Source of the DNA: JAEUJM01 sp041908445
GTDB taxonomy: Bacteria; Actinomycetota; Acidimicrobiia; Acidimicrobiales; DATDAH01
Direction: 5' to 3'
NCBI GenBank assembly: GCA_041908445.1
Contig: JAYRFK010000130.1
Span: forward strand, 21,269-85,268
Length of the DNA: 64,000 nucleotides
Program-made: the position numbers and the translations under genes
Shown here: positions 43,193-51,357 of the stretch, piece after piece
Numbering within the stretch: the stretch's first letter is position 1
How the letters are laid out: each line of letters opens with the position of its first letter
The notes under the pieces: generated by a model
The model's database searches: none
The model's input: only the letters and a program-made list of their open reading frames with translations
Told to the model about the DNA's origin: nothing

Positions 43193-44389
43193 GTGGCGGA
43201 CATCGACGGGTACGTGGCCCCGGGCTTCGAGGGCGTGCGGGCGGCCTTCGCCGCCAACTTCGACAGCCACGGCGAGGTGGGCGCCTCGTTCTGCCTCTAC
43301 CACCGGGGCGAGAAGGTCGTGGACCTGTGGGGCGGCGTGGCCGACCCCGCCACCGGCCGCCCCTACGAGGAGGACACCTGCCAGCTCGTGTTCTCCACCA
43401 CCAAGGGCATCGTCGCCATCTGCGCCAACCAGCTCATCGAGCAGGGCCGCCTCGACCCCGACGCCCGCGTCGCCGAGTACTGGCCCGAGTTCGCGCAGGC
43501 GGGCAAGGAGGACGTGCTCGTCCGCTGGCTGCTGAGCCACAAGGCCGGGCTCCCGGTGATCGACGGCACCCTCTCCATCGAGGAGACCCTGGCGTGGGAC
43601 CCGGTCGTGGAGGCCCTCGCCGCGCAGGCCCCGATCTGGGAACCGGGCACCAAGCACGGCTACCACGCCACCACCTTCGGATGGCTCGTCGGCGAGCTCA
43701 TCCGGCGGGTGGACGGCCGCTCGGTCGGCGCCTACGTGGCCGAGGAGCTCGCCGGGCCGCTCGGCGTCGACCTGTGGGTCGGCGTCCCCGAGGACCGCCT
43801 CGGCCAGGTCGCCCCGCTCGTGCCCATCGACCTGCCCGACAACGAGAACGTCCGCATGGTCATCGAGCAGGTGCTCGGGCCCGACAGCATCACCGGCAAG
43901 GCCCTGCGCACCCCGTGCCCCGAGCTGTTCGGCGGCACCGAGGGCACCATCGACCTGACCATGTTCGACGACCCCCGGGTGCTGCAGGCCGAGATCCCCG
44001 CGGCGAACGGCGTCACCAACGCCCGCGCCCTGGCTCGGGTCTACGCCGCCTGCCTCGGCGAGGTCGATGGCGTCCGCCTGCTCTCCGACGCCCAGGTCGA
44101 GAAGGCGATCGAGCGCCAGACGACGGGCCCCGACGCGGTGATGTTCTTCGAGACCGCGATCGGCCTCGGCTTCTTCCTGTCCTCGTCGTTCAGCAGCTAC
44201 GGCGGGCCCCGGGGCTTCGGCCACACCGGCACCGGCGGCTCCATGGGCTTCGCCGACCCCGATGCCGGCATCGGCCTCGGCTACGTGATGAACCACCTGA
44301 TGCCCAACATGATCGGCGACGCCCGCACCGTGGGGCTGACCGAGGCCAGCTACGAGGCCATCGGCACCCTCCCGCCCGTCATCCTCTGA
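43193..44389 (+). CDS. Serine beta-lactamase-like esterase (family VIII type)
   Basis: 398 residues from GTG 43193, chosen for the GGGAGG site before it; an in-frame upstream ATG at 43115 is less likely. Seen: catalytic Ser-x-x-Lys in VFSTTKGIVAIC (about residue 67), a Tyr motif in KHGYHATTFGWLVGEL, and GHTGTGGSMGFADP in the KTG position. No signal peptide. Such class C-like enzymes hydrolyse esters (EstB type) and sometimes beta-lactams. The substrate is unknown. Confidence 0.87.
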   Translation: MADIDGYVAPGFEGVRAAFAANFDSHGEVGASFCLYHRGEKVVDLWGGVADPATGRPYEEDTCQLVFSTTKGIVAICANQLIEQGRLDPDARVAEYWPEFAQAGKEDVLVRWLLSHKAGLPVIDGTLSIEETLAWDPVVEALAAQAPIWEPGTKHGYHATTFGWLVGELIRRVDGRSVGAYVAEELAGPLGVDLWVGVPEDRLGQVAPLVPIDLPDNENVRMVIEQVLGPDSITGKALRTPCPELFGGTEGTIDLTMFDDPRVLQAEIPAANGVTNARALARVYAACLGEVDGVRLLSDAQVEKAIERQTTGPDAVMFFETAIGLGFFLSSSFSSYGGPRGFGHTGTGGSMGFADPDAGIGLGYVMNHLMPNMIGDARTVGLTEASYEAIGTLPPVIL

Positions 44390-44402
44390 CCGGCGCCGGC
44401 GG

Positions 44403-45587
44403 TCAGGCCGGCGCCGGGGTGCGACCGAGGAGGCGGGCGGGCAGGAAGCGGGCGAAGGTCTCGGAGCGGGCGGCCAGCACCGGGCCGAGGATGGCCAGCA
44501 CGAGCACGTAGAGGGCCACGAAGGGGCCGAGGCGCTCGTCGAGGCCGGCGGTGACGCCGAGGGTGGCGAGGATCAGCGAGAACTCGCCGCGCCCGAGGAT
44601 GGTGAGACCGACGTTCGACGCCGCCACCTTGTCGAGTCCCTCCACCCGGGCCGCGATGATGCCGGCGGCGACGTTGAGCAGGACCGACAGGAGCACCGCG
44701 ATCAGCACCGGGACGGCCACCTCGCCGGCGTCGCCCGGGTCGATGGTCAGGCCGAACGTGAAGAAGAACAGCGCGGCGAAGGCGTCCCGCAGGGGCAGGA
44801 CGAGACGCTCGATCCGTGACGCCACCGCGGTCTCGGCGAGGACGAGGCCGGCCATGAACGCGCCGATCGCGTCGGACACCCCCAGCTGCGCGGCCACGCC
44901 GGCGACGAGCACGGCGAAGCCCACGAACGAGACGGTGAGCAACTCGTCGTCGCGGCTGGCCACGAGGCGGCCGGCAAGGCCCCCGCCCCACCGGGCGAAG
45001 GCGAACAGCACCAGGAGGAAGGCCAGCGCGGTGGCGAACTCGAGCGCCGCCTCGGTCGCGCTGTCGGCCTCGCCGAGCACGGGCGCCAGCAGGGCCAGGT
45101 AGAGGGCGAGGAACAGGTCCTCCACCACGATGACGCCGAGGATGAGGCGGCTCTCGGGGTTGGCCAGGCGGTGCAGCTCGATGAGCAGCTTGGTCACGAT
45201 CGCCGACGACGAGATGCCGACCGCGCCGGCGATCACGAAGGCCTCGCTCGTCCCCCAACCCAGCGCGAGGCCGAACGCGAGCCCGCCGCCGATGTTGAGG
45301 AGCAGGTAGACCGCGCCGATCAGCACCAGGCGGCGCCCCCCCGCGGCCAGGTCGTCGAGGCTGAACTCGAGACCGAGGTGGAACAGCAGCAGGATCAGGC
45401 CGAGGGCGGCCAGCACCTCCAGCTCGTGGGGATCCTCGACGACCGCCAGCCCCGGCGTGTTCGGGCCGAGCACGATGCCGGCGACCATGAAGAACGGGAT
45501 GGTGGGCAGGCCGATCCGTCGGCCGAGCCGGGCGAAGAGCCCAGCGGCCAGCAGCGCCCCGCCGATGGCGACGAGGAGCTCACCCAT
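44403..45587 (-). CDS. khtU: KhtU-type K+(cation)/H+ antiporter, CPA2 family
   Basis: 394 residues, 11-13 hydrophobic segments and no C-terminal nucleotide-binding domain. LPTIPFFMVAGIVLGPNTPG, LILLLFHLGLEFSL, GAVGISSSAIVTKLL, VVEDLFLALYLAL (unwound-helix Asp), GVSDAIGAFMAGLVLAETAV and NVGLTILGRGEFSLILAT are typical CPA2. The partner gene just upstream (8-base overlap) encodes a TrkA-C protein, matching KhtT-KhtU of Bacillus, a regulated K+/H+ antiporter. Ion preference is inferred from that pairing. Confidence 0.88.
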   Translation of the reverse strand: MGELLVAIGGALLAAGLFARLGRRIGLPTIPFFMVAGIVLGPNTPGLAVVEDPHELEVLAALGLILLLFHLGLEFSLDDLAAGGRRLVLIGAVYLLLNIGGGLAFGLALGWGTSEAFVIAGAVGISSSAIVTKLLIELHRLANPESRLILGVIVVEDLFLALYLALLAPVLGEADSATEAALEFATALAFLLVLFAFARWGGGLAGRLVASRDDELLTVSFVGFAVLVAGVAAQLGVSDAIGAFMAGLVLAETAVASRIERLVLPLRDAFAALFFFTFGLTIDPGDAGEVAVPVLIAVLLSVLLNVAAGIIAARVEGLDKVAASNVGLTILGRGEFSLILATLGVTAGLDERLGPFVALYVLVLAILGPVLAARSETFARFLPARLLGRTPAPA

Positions 45588-46113
45588 GGCCCCTGCGCAC
45601 GACGTGGCGGCGGAAGCCCGGCAGGTCGTCGGGTCGTCCGATCACCACGAGGCGGTCGCCGGCTCGCAGCACCTCGGAGGGCTCGGGGGCCACGATCGGC
45701 TCGTGGTCGCGGAGGATGGCGGCGATGGTCATGCGGGTCTCGCTGCGGACGAGCAGGTCGGCGATCGACCGGCCCGTCCCGGGCGAGGCCTCGTCGAGGG
45801 TGACCCAGTCGATGAGGAGGTCGTCGATGACCGCCTCGATCTCCTCCACCGCCGACGGCTTGAAGTAGGCGCCGCCGAGGATGGCCCCGAGGGTGCGGGC
45901 CTGCGAGTCGCTGAGGGCGACCGACGCCCGCCGCTTGCCGTCCTCGAGCACGTAGATGTCGCGGCGGCCGGTGTGGTGCAGGATCACCGACACCTCGCCC
46001 TCGTCGGCGTGCACGTCGTAGCGGTGGCCGATGCCGGGCAGGGCGACCTCGCTGATCTCCCCCGGGCCGAGGCGCCGGGCCGCGCGGGGCGCGGGTGGGG
46101 TCGACGGGGTCAT
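45580..46113 (-). CDS. khtT: KhtT-type TrkA-C regulatory subunit
   Basis: 177 residues from ATG 46113. N-terminal half with a short strand-rich domain (HRYDVHADEGEVSVILHHTG, DIYVLEDGKRRASVALSD). C-terminal RCK_C/TrkA-C domain (IADLLVRSETRMTIAAILRD, APEPSEVLRAGDRLVVIGRP). RCK_C domains bind nucleotides such as c-di-AMP in KhtT and gate the antiporter. Overlaps khtU downstream and the small membrane-protein gene upstream. Confidence 0.87.
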   Translation of the reverse strand: MTPSTPPAPRAARRLGPGEISEVALPGIGHRYDVHADEGEVSVILHHTGRRDIYVLEDGKRRASVALSDSQARTLGAILGGAYFKPSAVEEIEAVIDDLLIDWVTLDEASPGTGRSIADLLVRSETRMTIAAILRDHEPIVAPEPSEVLRAGDRLVVIGRPDDLPGFRRHVVRRGHG

Positions 46114-46547
46114 TGCGGCGTGGGCACACCGTCGGCGGCGAGCTGCTCGCCGATCGAGGCGGGGATGCGGAGCTGCCAGTCGTCGGCCTCGAGCTGCGCC
46201 GCCGTGCGCTCGACCTCGCCCGCCTCTCGGCCCTGGGTGCGGAAGTGGAAGACCCACTCGTCGCCCTGGTCGACGACGCGCTCGAAGGTGGCCTCGTCAC
46301 CCGCGTCGACCGAGCCGAGCAGGGTCCGACTGTCGTCGCCGGGCCCGCTCAGGGAGATGCTGATGTCGTAGTCGGTCGGGTTCACGACCGTCACGTCGTC
46401 GACGTGGCCGGGCCCCTCGAACAGCGGTACGAGGAACTTGAAGAGGACGACGAGGGCCAGGACGCCGACGCCGATGAGCAGGACGTGGCCGACCCGCGCC
46501 GGCGGCAGCGAGTTGCGGGGGATGCGGGTCTCGGTGAGCCCGGTCAT
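46110..46547 (-). CDS. Single-span membrane protein, unknown
   Basis: 145 residues: a basic start, one membrane helix (VGHVLLIGVGVLALVVLFKF), and a roughly 100-residue outer domain (DVTVVNPTDYDISISLSG, WVFHFRTQGREAGEVERTAA). No family recognised. Overlaps khtT by 4 bases, so it is likely co-expressed with the antiporter, perhaps as an accessory subunit. Confidence 0.72.
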   Translation of the reverse strand: MTGLTETRIPRNSLPPARVGHVLLIGVGVLALVVLFKFLVPLFEGPGHVDDVTVVNPTDYDISISLSGPGDDSRTLLGSVDAGDEATFERVVDQGDEWVFHFRTQGREAGEVERTAAQLEADDWQLRIPASIGEQLAADGVPTPQ

Positions 46548-46682
46548 CGGACCGGGGTTGCGGTCGGGAGCAGGGTCGGGGACGGAGCCGACGGTGGGGC
46601 CGGCGCCCCGCAGGACGGAACGGGCATGGGGACCTCCGAGGGTCGGGGTGCGGTGGGACCGCCCCCGGGTCGGAGGCGGCGA

Positions 46683-47093
46683 TCAGGTGGGCGCGGTGGC
46701 GCAGCGCGGTCCGCGCGGGGACGGGACCCGGGCCGGTGGCGCCCGGACCGCCACCGCCGACCAACGCCCGGGCGAGTGCGGGACGGCATCCCGTCGGGCG
46801 CCGGCGGTCCACCCGCCGAGCAGGGGGATCGTCACCGCGAAGGCCAGGAGGGCGAGCACGCCGCCCTGACGCCAGCGGTCGGCCCGGGCGTCGACCCGCT
46901 CGTCGGCGCCGACGGTGACCGCCGGCTGCTCCGGGCCCGAGGGCTCGAGCCACCATCCCGCGGGGGTCGAACCGGTGCCGCCGGCGTCGGTGGGCGCGCC
47001 GAGGTGGGTCCCGCCGGCCCAGCCCAGGGCGAGGGCGGCGAGGACGAGCGCGAAGGCGGCCGGCGCGGTGCGCAGGCGTCTCGTCACCGACAT
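46683..47093 (-). CDS. Two-span membrane protein, unknown
   Basis: 136 residues from ATG 47093 (an in-frame ATG at 47105 is the alternative). One hydrophobic segment near the start (PAAFALVLAALALGWAGG), an acidic loop, and a second segment (GGVLALLAFAVTIPLLGGW), then a basic, Arg/Pro-rich tail. Possible accessory protein; no family recognised. Divergent from prfC by 60 bases. The 46548-46682 gap downstream shows nothing identifiable. Confidence 0.62.
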   Translation of the reverse strand: MSVTRRLRTAPAAFALVLAALALGWAGGTHLGAPTDAGGTGSTPAGWWLEPSGPEQPAVTVGADERVDARADRWRQGGVLALLAFAVTIPLLGGWTAGARRDAVPHSPGRWSAVAVRAPPARVPSPRGPRCATAPT

Positions 47094-47153
47094 GTCCCCG
47101 ACCATCCTACCGGCGACGGGCCCGCCCGCCCCGGCCGTCGGTAGCCTGGCGGG

Positions 47154-48755
47154 GTGACTGCGGCCCCGTCCGCGGAGGCTGCCCGGCGCCGCACCTTCGC
47201 GATCATCTCCCACCCCGACGCCGGCAAGACCACCCTCACCGAGAAGTTCCTCCTCTACGGCGGCGCGCTGGCCAAGGAGGCGGGCGCGGTCAAGGCCAAG
47301 GGCGAGCGGCGATCGGCGACCTCGGACTGGATGGCGCTCGAGCAGCAGCGCGGCATCTCCATCACCTCGACCGTGATGCAGTTCCCCTACCGGGACTGCG
47401 TGGTCAACCTGCTCGACACCCCGGGCCACCGCGACTTCTCCGAGGACACGTACCGGGTGCTCGCCGCCGCCGACGCCGCGGTGATGGTGCTCGACGCGGC
47501 CAAGGGCATCGAGCCCCAGACGCTCAAGCTGTTCGAGGTCTGCCGCCAGCGCAACCTGCCGCTGCTCAGCTTCATCAACAAGTGGGACCGGCCCGGCCGA
47601 GAGGCGCTCGAGCTCATCGATGAGATCGAGTCGAAGCTCTCCATCGTCCCCACCCCGGTGACCTGGCCGGTGGGCATCGCCGGCGACTTCCGGGGTGTGG
47701 CCGACCGCTCCCTCGCCGCCGACGGCGGCGGCGACATCGGCTTCACCCGCTTCACCCGCACCGCCCGCGGGTCCACCGAGGCCCCGGAAGAGGACGTGTC
47801 GGCCGAGCAGGCCCGCCTCGACGAGGGACTGGCGTGGACGGCTGCGGAGGAGGAGCTCGGCCTGCTCGCCGAGGTCGGCGCCGACCACGACACCAAGACC
47901 TTCCTCGCCGGCGAGACCAGCCCGGTGTTCTTCGGCTCCGCGCTCACCAACTTCGGCGTGCGCAAGCTGCTCGACGCCATCGTCGACCTCGTGCCGTCGC
48001 CGTCGCCCCGCGAAGCCGCCGACGGGACGCCCCGCGGCCTCGACACCCCCTTCTCGGGATTCGTGTTCAAGGTGCAGGCCAACATGGACCCGTCCCACCG
48101 CGACCGCATCGCCTTCTTCCGGGTCTGCTCGGGCCGCTTCGAGCGGGGCATGGTCGTCACCCACGGCCCCACCGGCAAGCCCTTCGCCACCAAGTACGCC
48201 CACCAGGTGTTCGGCCAGGAGCGCGAGACCCTCGAGGAGGCCTTCCCCGGCGACGTGGTCGGCCTCGTCAACGCCACCGACGTGCGGGTGGGTGACTCCC
48301 TCTGGCTCGACGAGCCGGTCGAGTTCCCCCGCATCCCGAGCTTCGCCCCCGAGCACTTCGCCGTCGCCCGCGTGCGCGACACCGGCCGGTTCAAGCAGTT
48401 CCGCCGTGGCATCGCCCAGCTCGACGAGGAGGGCGTCGTCCAGGTGCTGCGCGACGACGACCGCGGCGACCAGGCGCCGCTGCTCGCCGCGGTCGGCCCC
48501 ATGCAGTTCGAGGTCGCCACCCACCGCCTCGAGAACGAGTTCGGCGCCCCGGTCGAGCTCAACCACACGAGCTATCGGGTGGCCCGCCGCACCGACGAGG
48601 CCAGCGAGCCCACCCTCAAGTCCATGCAGGGCGTCGACGTGCTCAAGCGCGCCGACGGCACCCGCTACGCCCTGTTCGAGAGCCAGTACTGGCTCGAGCG
48701 CGTCGAGCGGGAGCAGCCCGAGCTCACCCTCGAGCGCCTCGTCGCCGAAGGCTGA
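47154..48755 (+). CDS. prfC: Peptide chain release factor 3
   Basis: 533 residues, translational GTPase. P-loop SHPDAGKTTLTEKFL, switch I region ISITSTVMQF, LLDTPGHRDFSEDTYR, NKWDRPGREALELIDEI, then domains II and III (PRIPSFAPEHFAVARV, MQFEVATHRLENEFGAPVEL in pieces). Speeds release of RF1/RF2 from the ribosome. GTG at 47154, 6 bases after TAGCCT, so probably leaderless. Length matches family. Confidence 0.96.
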   Translation: MTAAPSAEAARRRTFAIISHPDAGKTTLTEKFLLYGGALAKEAGAVKAKGERRSATSDWMALEQQRGISITSTVMQFPYRDCVVNLLDTPGHRDFSEDTYRVLAAADAAVMVLDAAKGIEPQTLKLFEVCRQRNLPLLSFINKWDRPGREALELIDEIESKLSIVPTPVTWPVGIAGDFRGVADRSLAADGGGDIGFTRFTRTARGSTEAPEEDVSAEQARLDEGLAWTAAEEELGLLAEVGADHDTKTFLAGETSPVFFGSALTNFGVRKLLDAIVDLVPSPSPREAADGTPRGLDTPFSGFVFKVQANMDPSHRDRIAFFRVCSGRFERGMVVTHGPTGKPFATKYAHQVFGQERETLEEAFPGDVVGLVNATDVRVGDSLWLDEPVEFPRIPSFAPEHFAVARVRDTGRFKQFRRGIAQLDEEGVVQVLRDDDRGDQAPLLAAVGPMQFEVATHRLENEFGAPVELNHTSYRVARRTDEASEPTLKSMQGVDVLKRADGTRYALFESQYWLERVEREQPELTLERLVAEG

Positions 48756-48789
48756 ACGGCTCCCCTCGCCGAGCGGTCACACTGGTGGG

Positions 48790-50325
48790 ATGACCCGGGT
48801 GCGGAGGAGGTCGGCAGTGGTGGGCGGCTTGGCCCTGCTCGCGGGCGCACTGATCGCCGCCGCCTGCGGGTCCGCCGACCGACCGGACGGCGAGGACGCC
48901 GCCCCGTCCACGACGACGGCGCCCGGACCGACCACCACCGCCGCGCCGACGACGACCACGGCGCCGCCCTTCGAGGGGTGGGTCGACCCGGCGTCGTCCG
49001 GCCAGCCCTATGGCGACACCGTCCAGGGGCTGCTCACCTTCCGGGGCAACCCCACCCGCACCTACTACGGCCAGGGACCGGTGCCCACGAACCCGCAGGT
49101 GCTCTGGTCGTACCCCGGCTCGGCGATGTGCTCGGAGTCGAGCGAGGGCAACGAGACCCGGGTGTGGTGCGGCAGCGGCTGGACGGGCGAGCCGGCGGTG
49201 TTCGAGCGGGGCGGCCAGACCTGGGTGGTCTTCGGCGCCTACGACCGGGCCGTGCACTTCGTCGACGCCGCCACCGGGCAGGACCTGCGCTCGCCCTTCC
49301 CGACCGGCGACATCATCAAGGGCTCGGTGACCGTCGACCCCGACGGCTACCCGCTCGTCTACACGGGCTCACGGGACAACTACTACCGGGTGCTGGCCAT
49401 CGACCGGAACCCGGTGCAGGAGCTCTGGTCGCTCAGCGCCGACGCCGTGTCGCCCACGCTCTGGAACAACGACTGGGACGGCTCGGGGCTCGTCATCGAC
49501 GACCACCTCTTCGAGGGTGGCGAGAACAGCCAGTTCCACGTGGTGAAGCTCAACCGGGCCGGCGGCACCGGCGAGGGCGACCCGGTGACGGTGGCGCCCC
49601 AGCTCATCTTCAACACCCCCGGCTGGGACGACCAGCTCCTCGCCGACATCGGCGACCAGACCGTCTCCATCGAGAACTCGGTGGCCATCTCGGGCAACAC
49701 CGTCTACTTCGCCAACTCCGGCGGGCTGGTCCAGGGCTGGGACATCGCCCCGCTGCTGCCCGGCGGGGCGGGGCCGTCGGCGGTCACCCGCACCTTCCGC
49801 TTCTGGACCGGCGACGACACCGACGCCAGCGTGGTCATCGACGACGAGGGGATGCTCTACGTCGCCTCCGAGTACGAGCGGGGCACGGGGCGATCGGCCG
49901 AGGTCGGCCAGATCATGAAGCTCGACCCCACCAAGCCGGACAACCCGCTGGTGTGGTCGATCCCGGACATGGGCGCCAACCCGGCCGGCGTCTGGGCGAC
50001 GCCGGCGATCCACGGCGGGATGCTCTACGTGCCGACCAACGGCGGCCGCCTCCTCGGCGTGGACCGCATGACCGGCGAGATCGTGTGGGAGAAGTCGCTC
50101 CCCGGCCCGACGTGGCAGTCGCCCGTCGTGGTGGACGACGTCCTGATCCAGGGCGACTGCAACGGGTTCCTCCACGCCTACGACGTGTCGGACCCGAGGG
50201 TCGACCCGCCCGAGCTCTGGACCGTCGAGCTCGGCGGCTGCATCGAGTCCACGCCGGCGGTCTGGAAGGGCCGCATCTACGTCGGTACCCGCGCCGGCCT
50301 CTTCTACGCCATCGGCGACGCCTGA
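48790..50325 (+). CDS. PQQ-like beta-propeller lipoprotein
   Basis: 511 residues. Signal peptide with lipobox (LIAAACGS), a Thr/Pro linker, then at least six PQQ-like blades: GLLTFRGNPTRTYYGQGPVP, VVFGAYDRAVHFVDAATGQD, SVTVDPDGYPLVYTGSRDNY, VYFANSGGLVQGWD, MLYVPTNGGRLLGVDRMTGE, IYVGTRAGLFYAIGDA. No catalytic residues; resembles BamB-like scaffold or solute-binding propellers. Located on the outer membrane face. Separated from prfC by 34 bases; starts 6 bases after CACACT. Confidence 0.82.
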   Translation: MTRVRRRSAVVGGLALLAGALIAAACGSADRPDGEDAAPSTTTAPGPTTTAAPTTTTAPPFEGWVDPASSGQPYGDTVQGLLTFRGNPTRTYYGQGPVPTNPQVLWSYPGSAMCSESSEGNETRVWCGSGWTGEPAVFERGGQTWVVFGAYDRAVHFVDAATGQDLRSPFPTGDIIKGSVTVDPDGYPLVYTGSRDNYYRVLAIDRNPVQELWSLSADAVSPTLWNNDWDGSGLVIDDHLFEGGENSQFHVVKLNRAGGTGEGDPVTVAPQLIFNTPGWDDQLLADIGDQTVSIENSVAISGNTVYFANSGGLVQGWDIAPLLPGGAGPSAVTRTFRFWTGDDTDASVVIDDEGMLYVASEYERGTGRSAEVGQIMKLDPTKPDNPLVWSIPDMGANPAGVWATPAIHGGMLYVPTNGGRLLGVDRMTGEIVWEKSLPGPTWQSPVVVDDVLIQGDCNGFLHAYDVSDPRVDPPELWTVELGGCIESTPAVWKGRIYVGTRAGLFYAIGDA

Positions 50326-50353
50326 CGAGCAAGCGCGCGCTGGATGCGTCGCA

Positions 50354-50382
50354 TACCGAACTGCATGACAGATCGGTAGGCT
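50354..50382 (+). promoter_or_regulatory. Probable mazEF operator and -10
   Basis: Inverted repeat TACCGA (50354-50359) and TCGGTA (50373-50378), 13-base spacer, next to TAGGCT (50377-50382), which is 6 bases from the antitoxin ATG. Candidate site for autoregulation by the antitoxin-toxin complex. Confidence 0.5.
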
Positions 50383-50388
50383 CACCGC

Positions 50389-50664
50389 ATGACGACGCAG
50401 ATCGCCGTGCGGCTGCCCGATCCGTTGGTCGAAGCCATCGACCTGATCGCCGCCGGCACCGCGACCCGGAGCGAGATCGTGCGCCTCGCCCTCGAGCAGT
50501 TCGTCCAACGAGAGGAGCGGCGCCGGATCGACGAGGCCCTGACGCGCGGGTACGCCGAGCACCCGCCGGGTGGTGAGGACGAGTGGGGCGACCTTGACGC
50601 CCAGACCGACCGGCTCGGTCGTGAAGCCCGAGCCGCCCTCGACGAGTGGGACGGCGGCTGGTGA
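50389..50664 (+). CDS. Ribbon-helix-helix antitoxin (MazE/CopG-like)
   Basis: 91 residues. N-terminal ribbon-helix-helix (QIAVRLPDPLVEAIDLIAAG, then TRSEIVRLALEQFVQREE) binds DNA; the acidic, disordered-looking C-terminus would wrap the toxin. The toxin gene starts at the GTGA overlap. Antitoxin by context and fold. Confidence 0.85.
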   Translation: MTTQIAVRLPDPLVEAIDLIAAGTATRSEIVRLALEQFVQREERRRIDEALTRGYAEHPPGGEDEWGDLDAQTDRLGREARAALDEWDGGW

Positions 50665-50969
50665 GGCGAGGAGAGGTGTGGTGGCTCGAGCTGCCGAGCG
50701 AAAAGGCGCGGCCGTTCCTCATCCTCACCCGTGACCTCATGGTCGAGCGGCTGGACAAGGTGCTCGCCGCACCGACGACCCGACGAGCACGAGGCATCCC
50801 GACCGAGGTTGCGCTCGACGACGACGACGGGATGCCCAGCACCTGCGTGGTCTCGCTGGACAACGTCCAAACGATCCCACGCGCCCACTGCACCCGGCGG
50901 ATCACCACGCTCGGGCCCGAGCGGCTGGATGAGGTGTGCCGGGCGCTGCGGATCGCGATCGACTGCTGA
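50661..50969 (+). CDS. mazF: MazF/PemK-family mRNA interferase toxin
   Basis: 102 residues from GTG 50661. RRGEVWWLELPSEKARPFLI at the start (conserved Pro-Arg type loop, here PSEKARP), PTEVALDDDDGMPSTCVVSL, DNVQTIP and RITTLGPERLDEVCRAL match the PemK/MazF fold. An endoribonuclease that cleaves mRNA when not bound to antitoxin. Length is typical. Confidence 0.88.
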   Translation: MRRGEVWWLELPSEKARPFLILTRDLMVERLDKVLAAPTTRRARGIPTEVALDDDDGMPSTCVVSLDNVQTIPRAHCTRRITTLGPERLDEVCRALRIAIDC

Positions 50970-50997
50970 GATCGCCGTCGTCCGTAGGATCGCGGCG

Positions 50998-51357
50998 ATG
51001 GCGTTCTGGCGGAGGAAGGCGGCGCCCGAGGTGCGGGTGGCGGCCCGGGCGACGGTCGTCGAGGTGGGGGCGTCGGTGGTGCAGTCCCAGCAGTCGGCCA
51101 CGTCGCTGCGCCTCCGACTGCGGGTCGAGCCCACGGGCGATGGTGCCAGCGGCGCCTACGAGGTGACCACGGCCTGGACGGTCGACGCCGGCCTGGTGCC
51201 GAAGGTGGTCGCCGGCGCCACCTTCAAGGTGGACGTGGTCGACGGGCACCCCGAGCAGGTCCACCCCCGTGACGGGCGGATGCACTGGGACCGGATCCGG
51301 ACGCCGGCGGACCCGAAGGCCCGGGCCGTCGGAGTCGACGAGGGCGCCGCCGGATGA
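50998..51357 (+). CDS. Hypothetical small protein
   Basis: 119 residues, ATG 50998, 7 bases after TAGGAT, so likely leaderless. Basic start (MAFWRRKAAPEV), then repeated beta strands (ARATVVEVGASVVQSQQSAT, LRLRLRVEP, YEVTTAWTVDAGLVPKVVAG, TFKVDVVDGHPEQVHPRDG). No family recognised. Overlaps the antiporter gene (ATGA), so it is probably translated with it. Confidence 0.6.
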   Translation: MAFWRRKAAPEVRVAARATVVEVGASVVQSQQSATSLRLRLRVEPTGDGASGAYEVTTAWTVDAGLVPKVVAGATFKVDVVDGHPEQVHPRDGRMHWDRIRTPADPKARAVGVDEGAAG

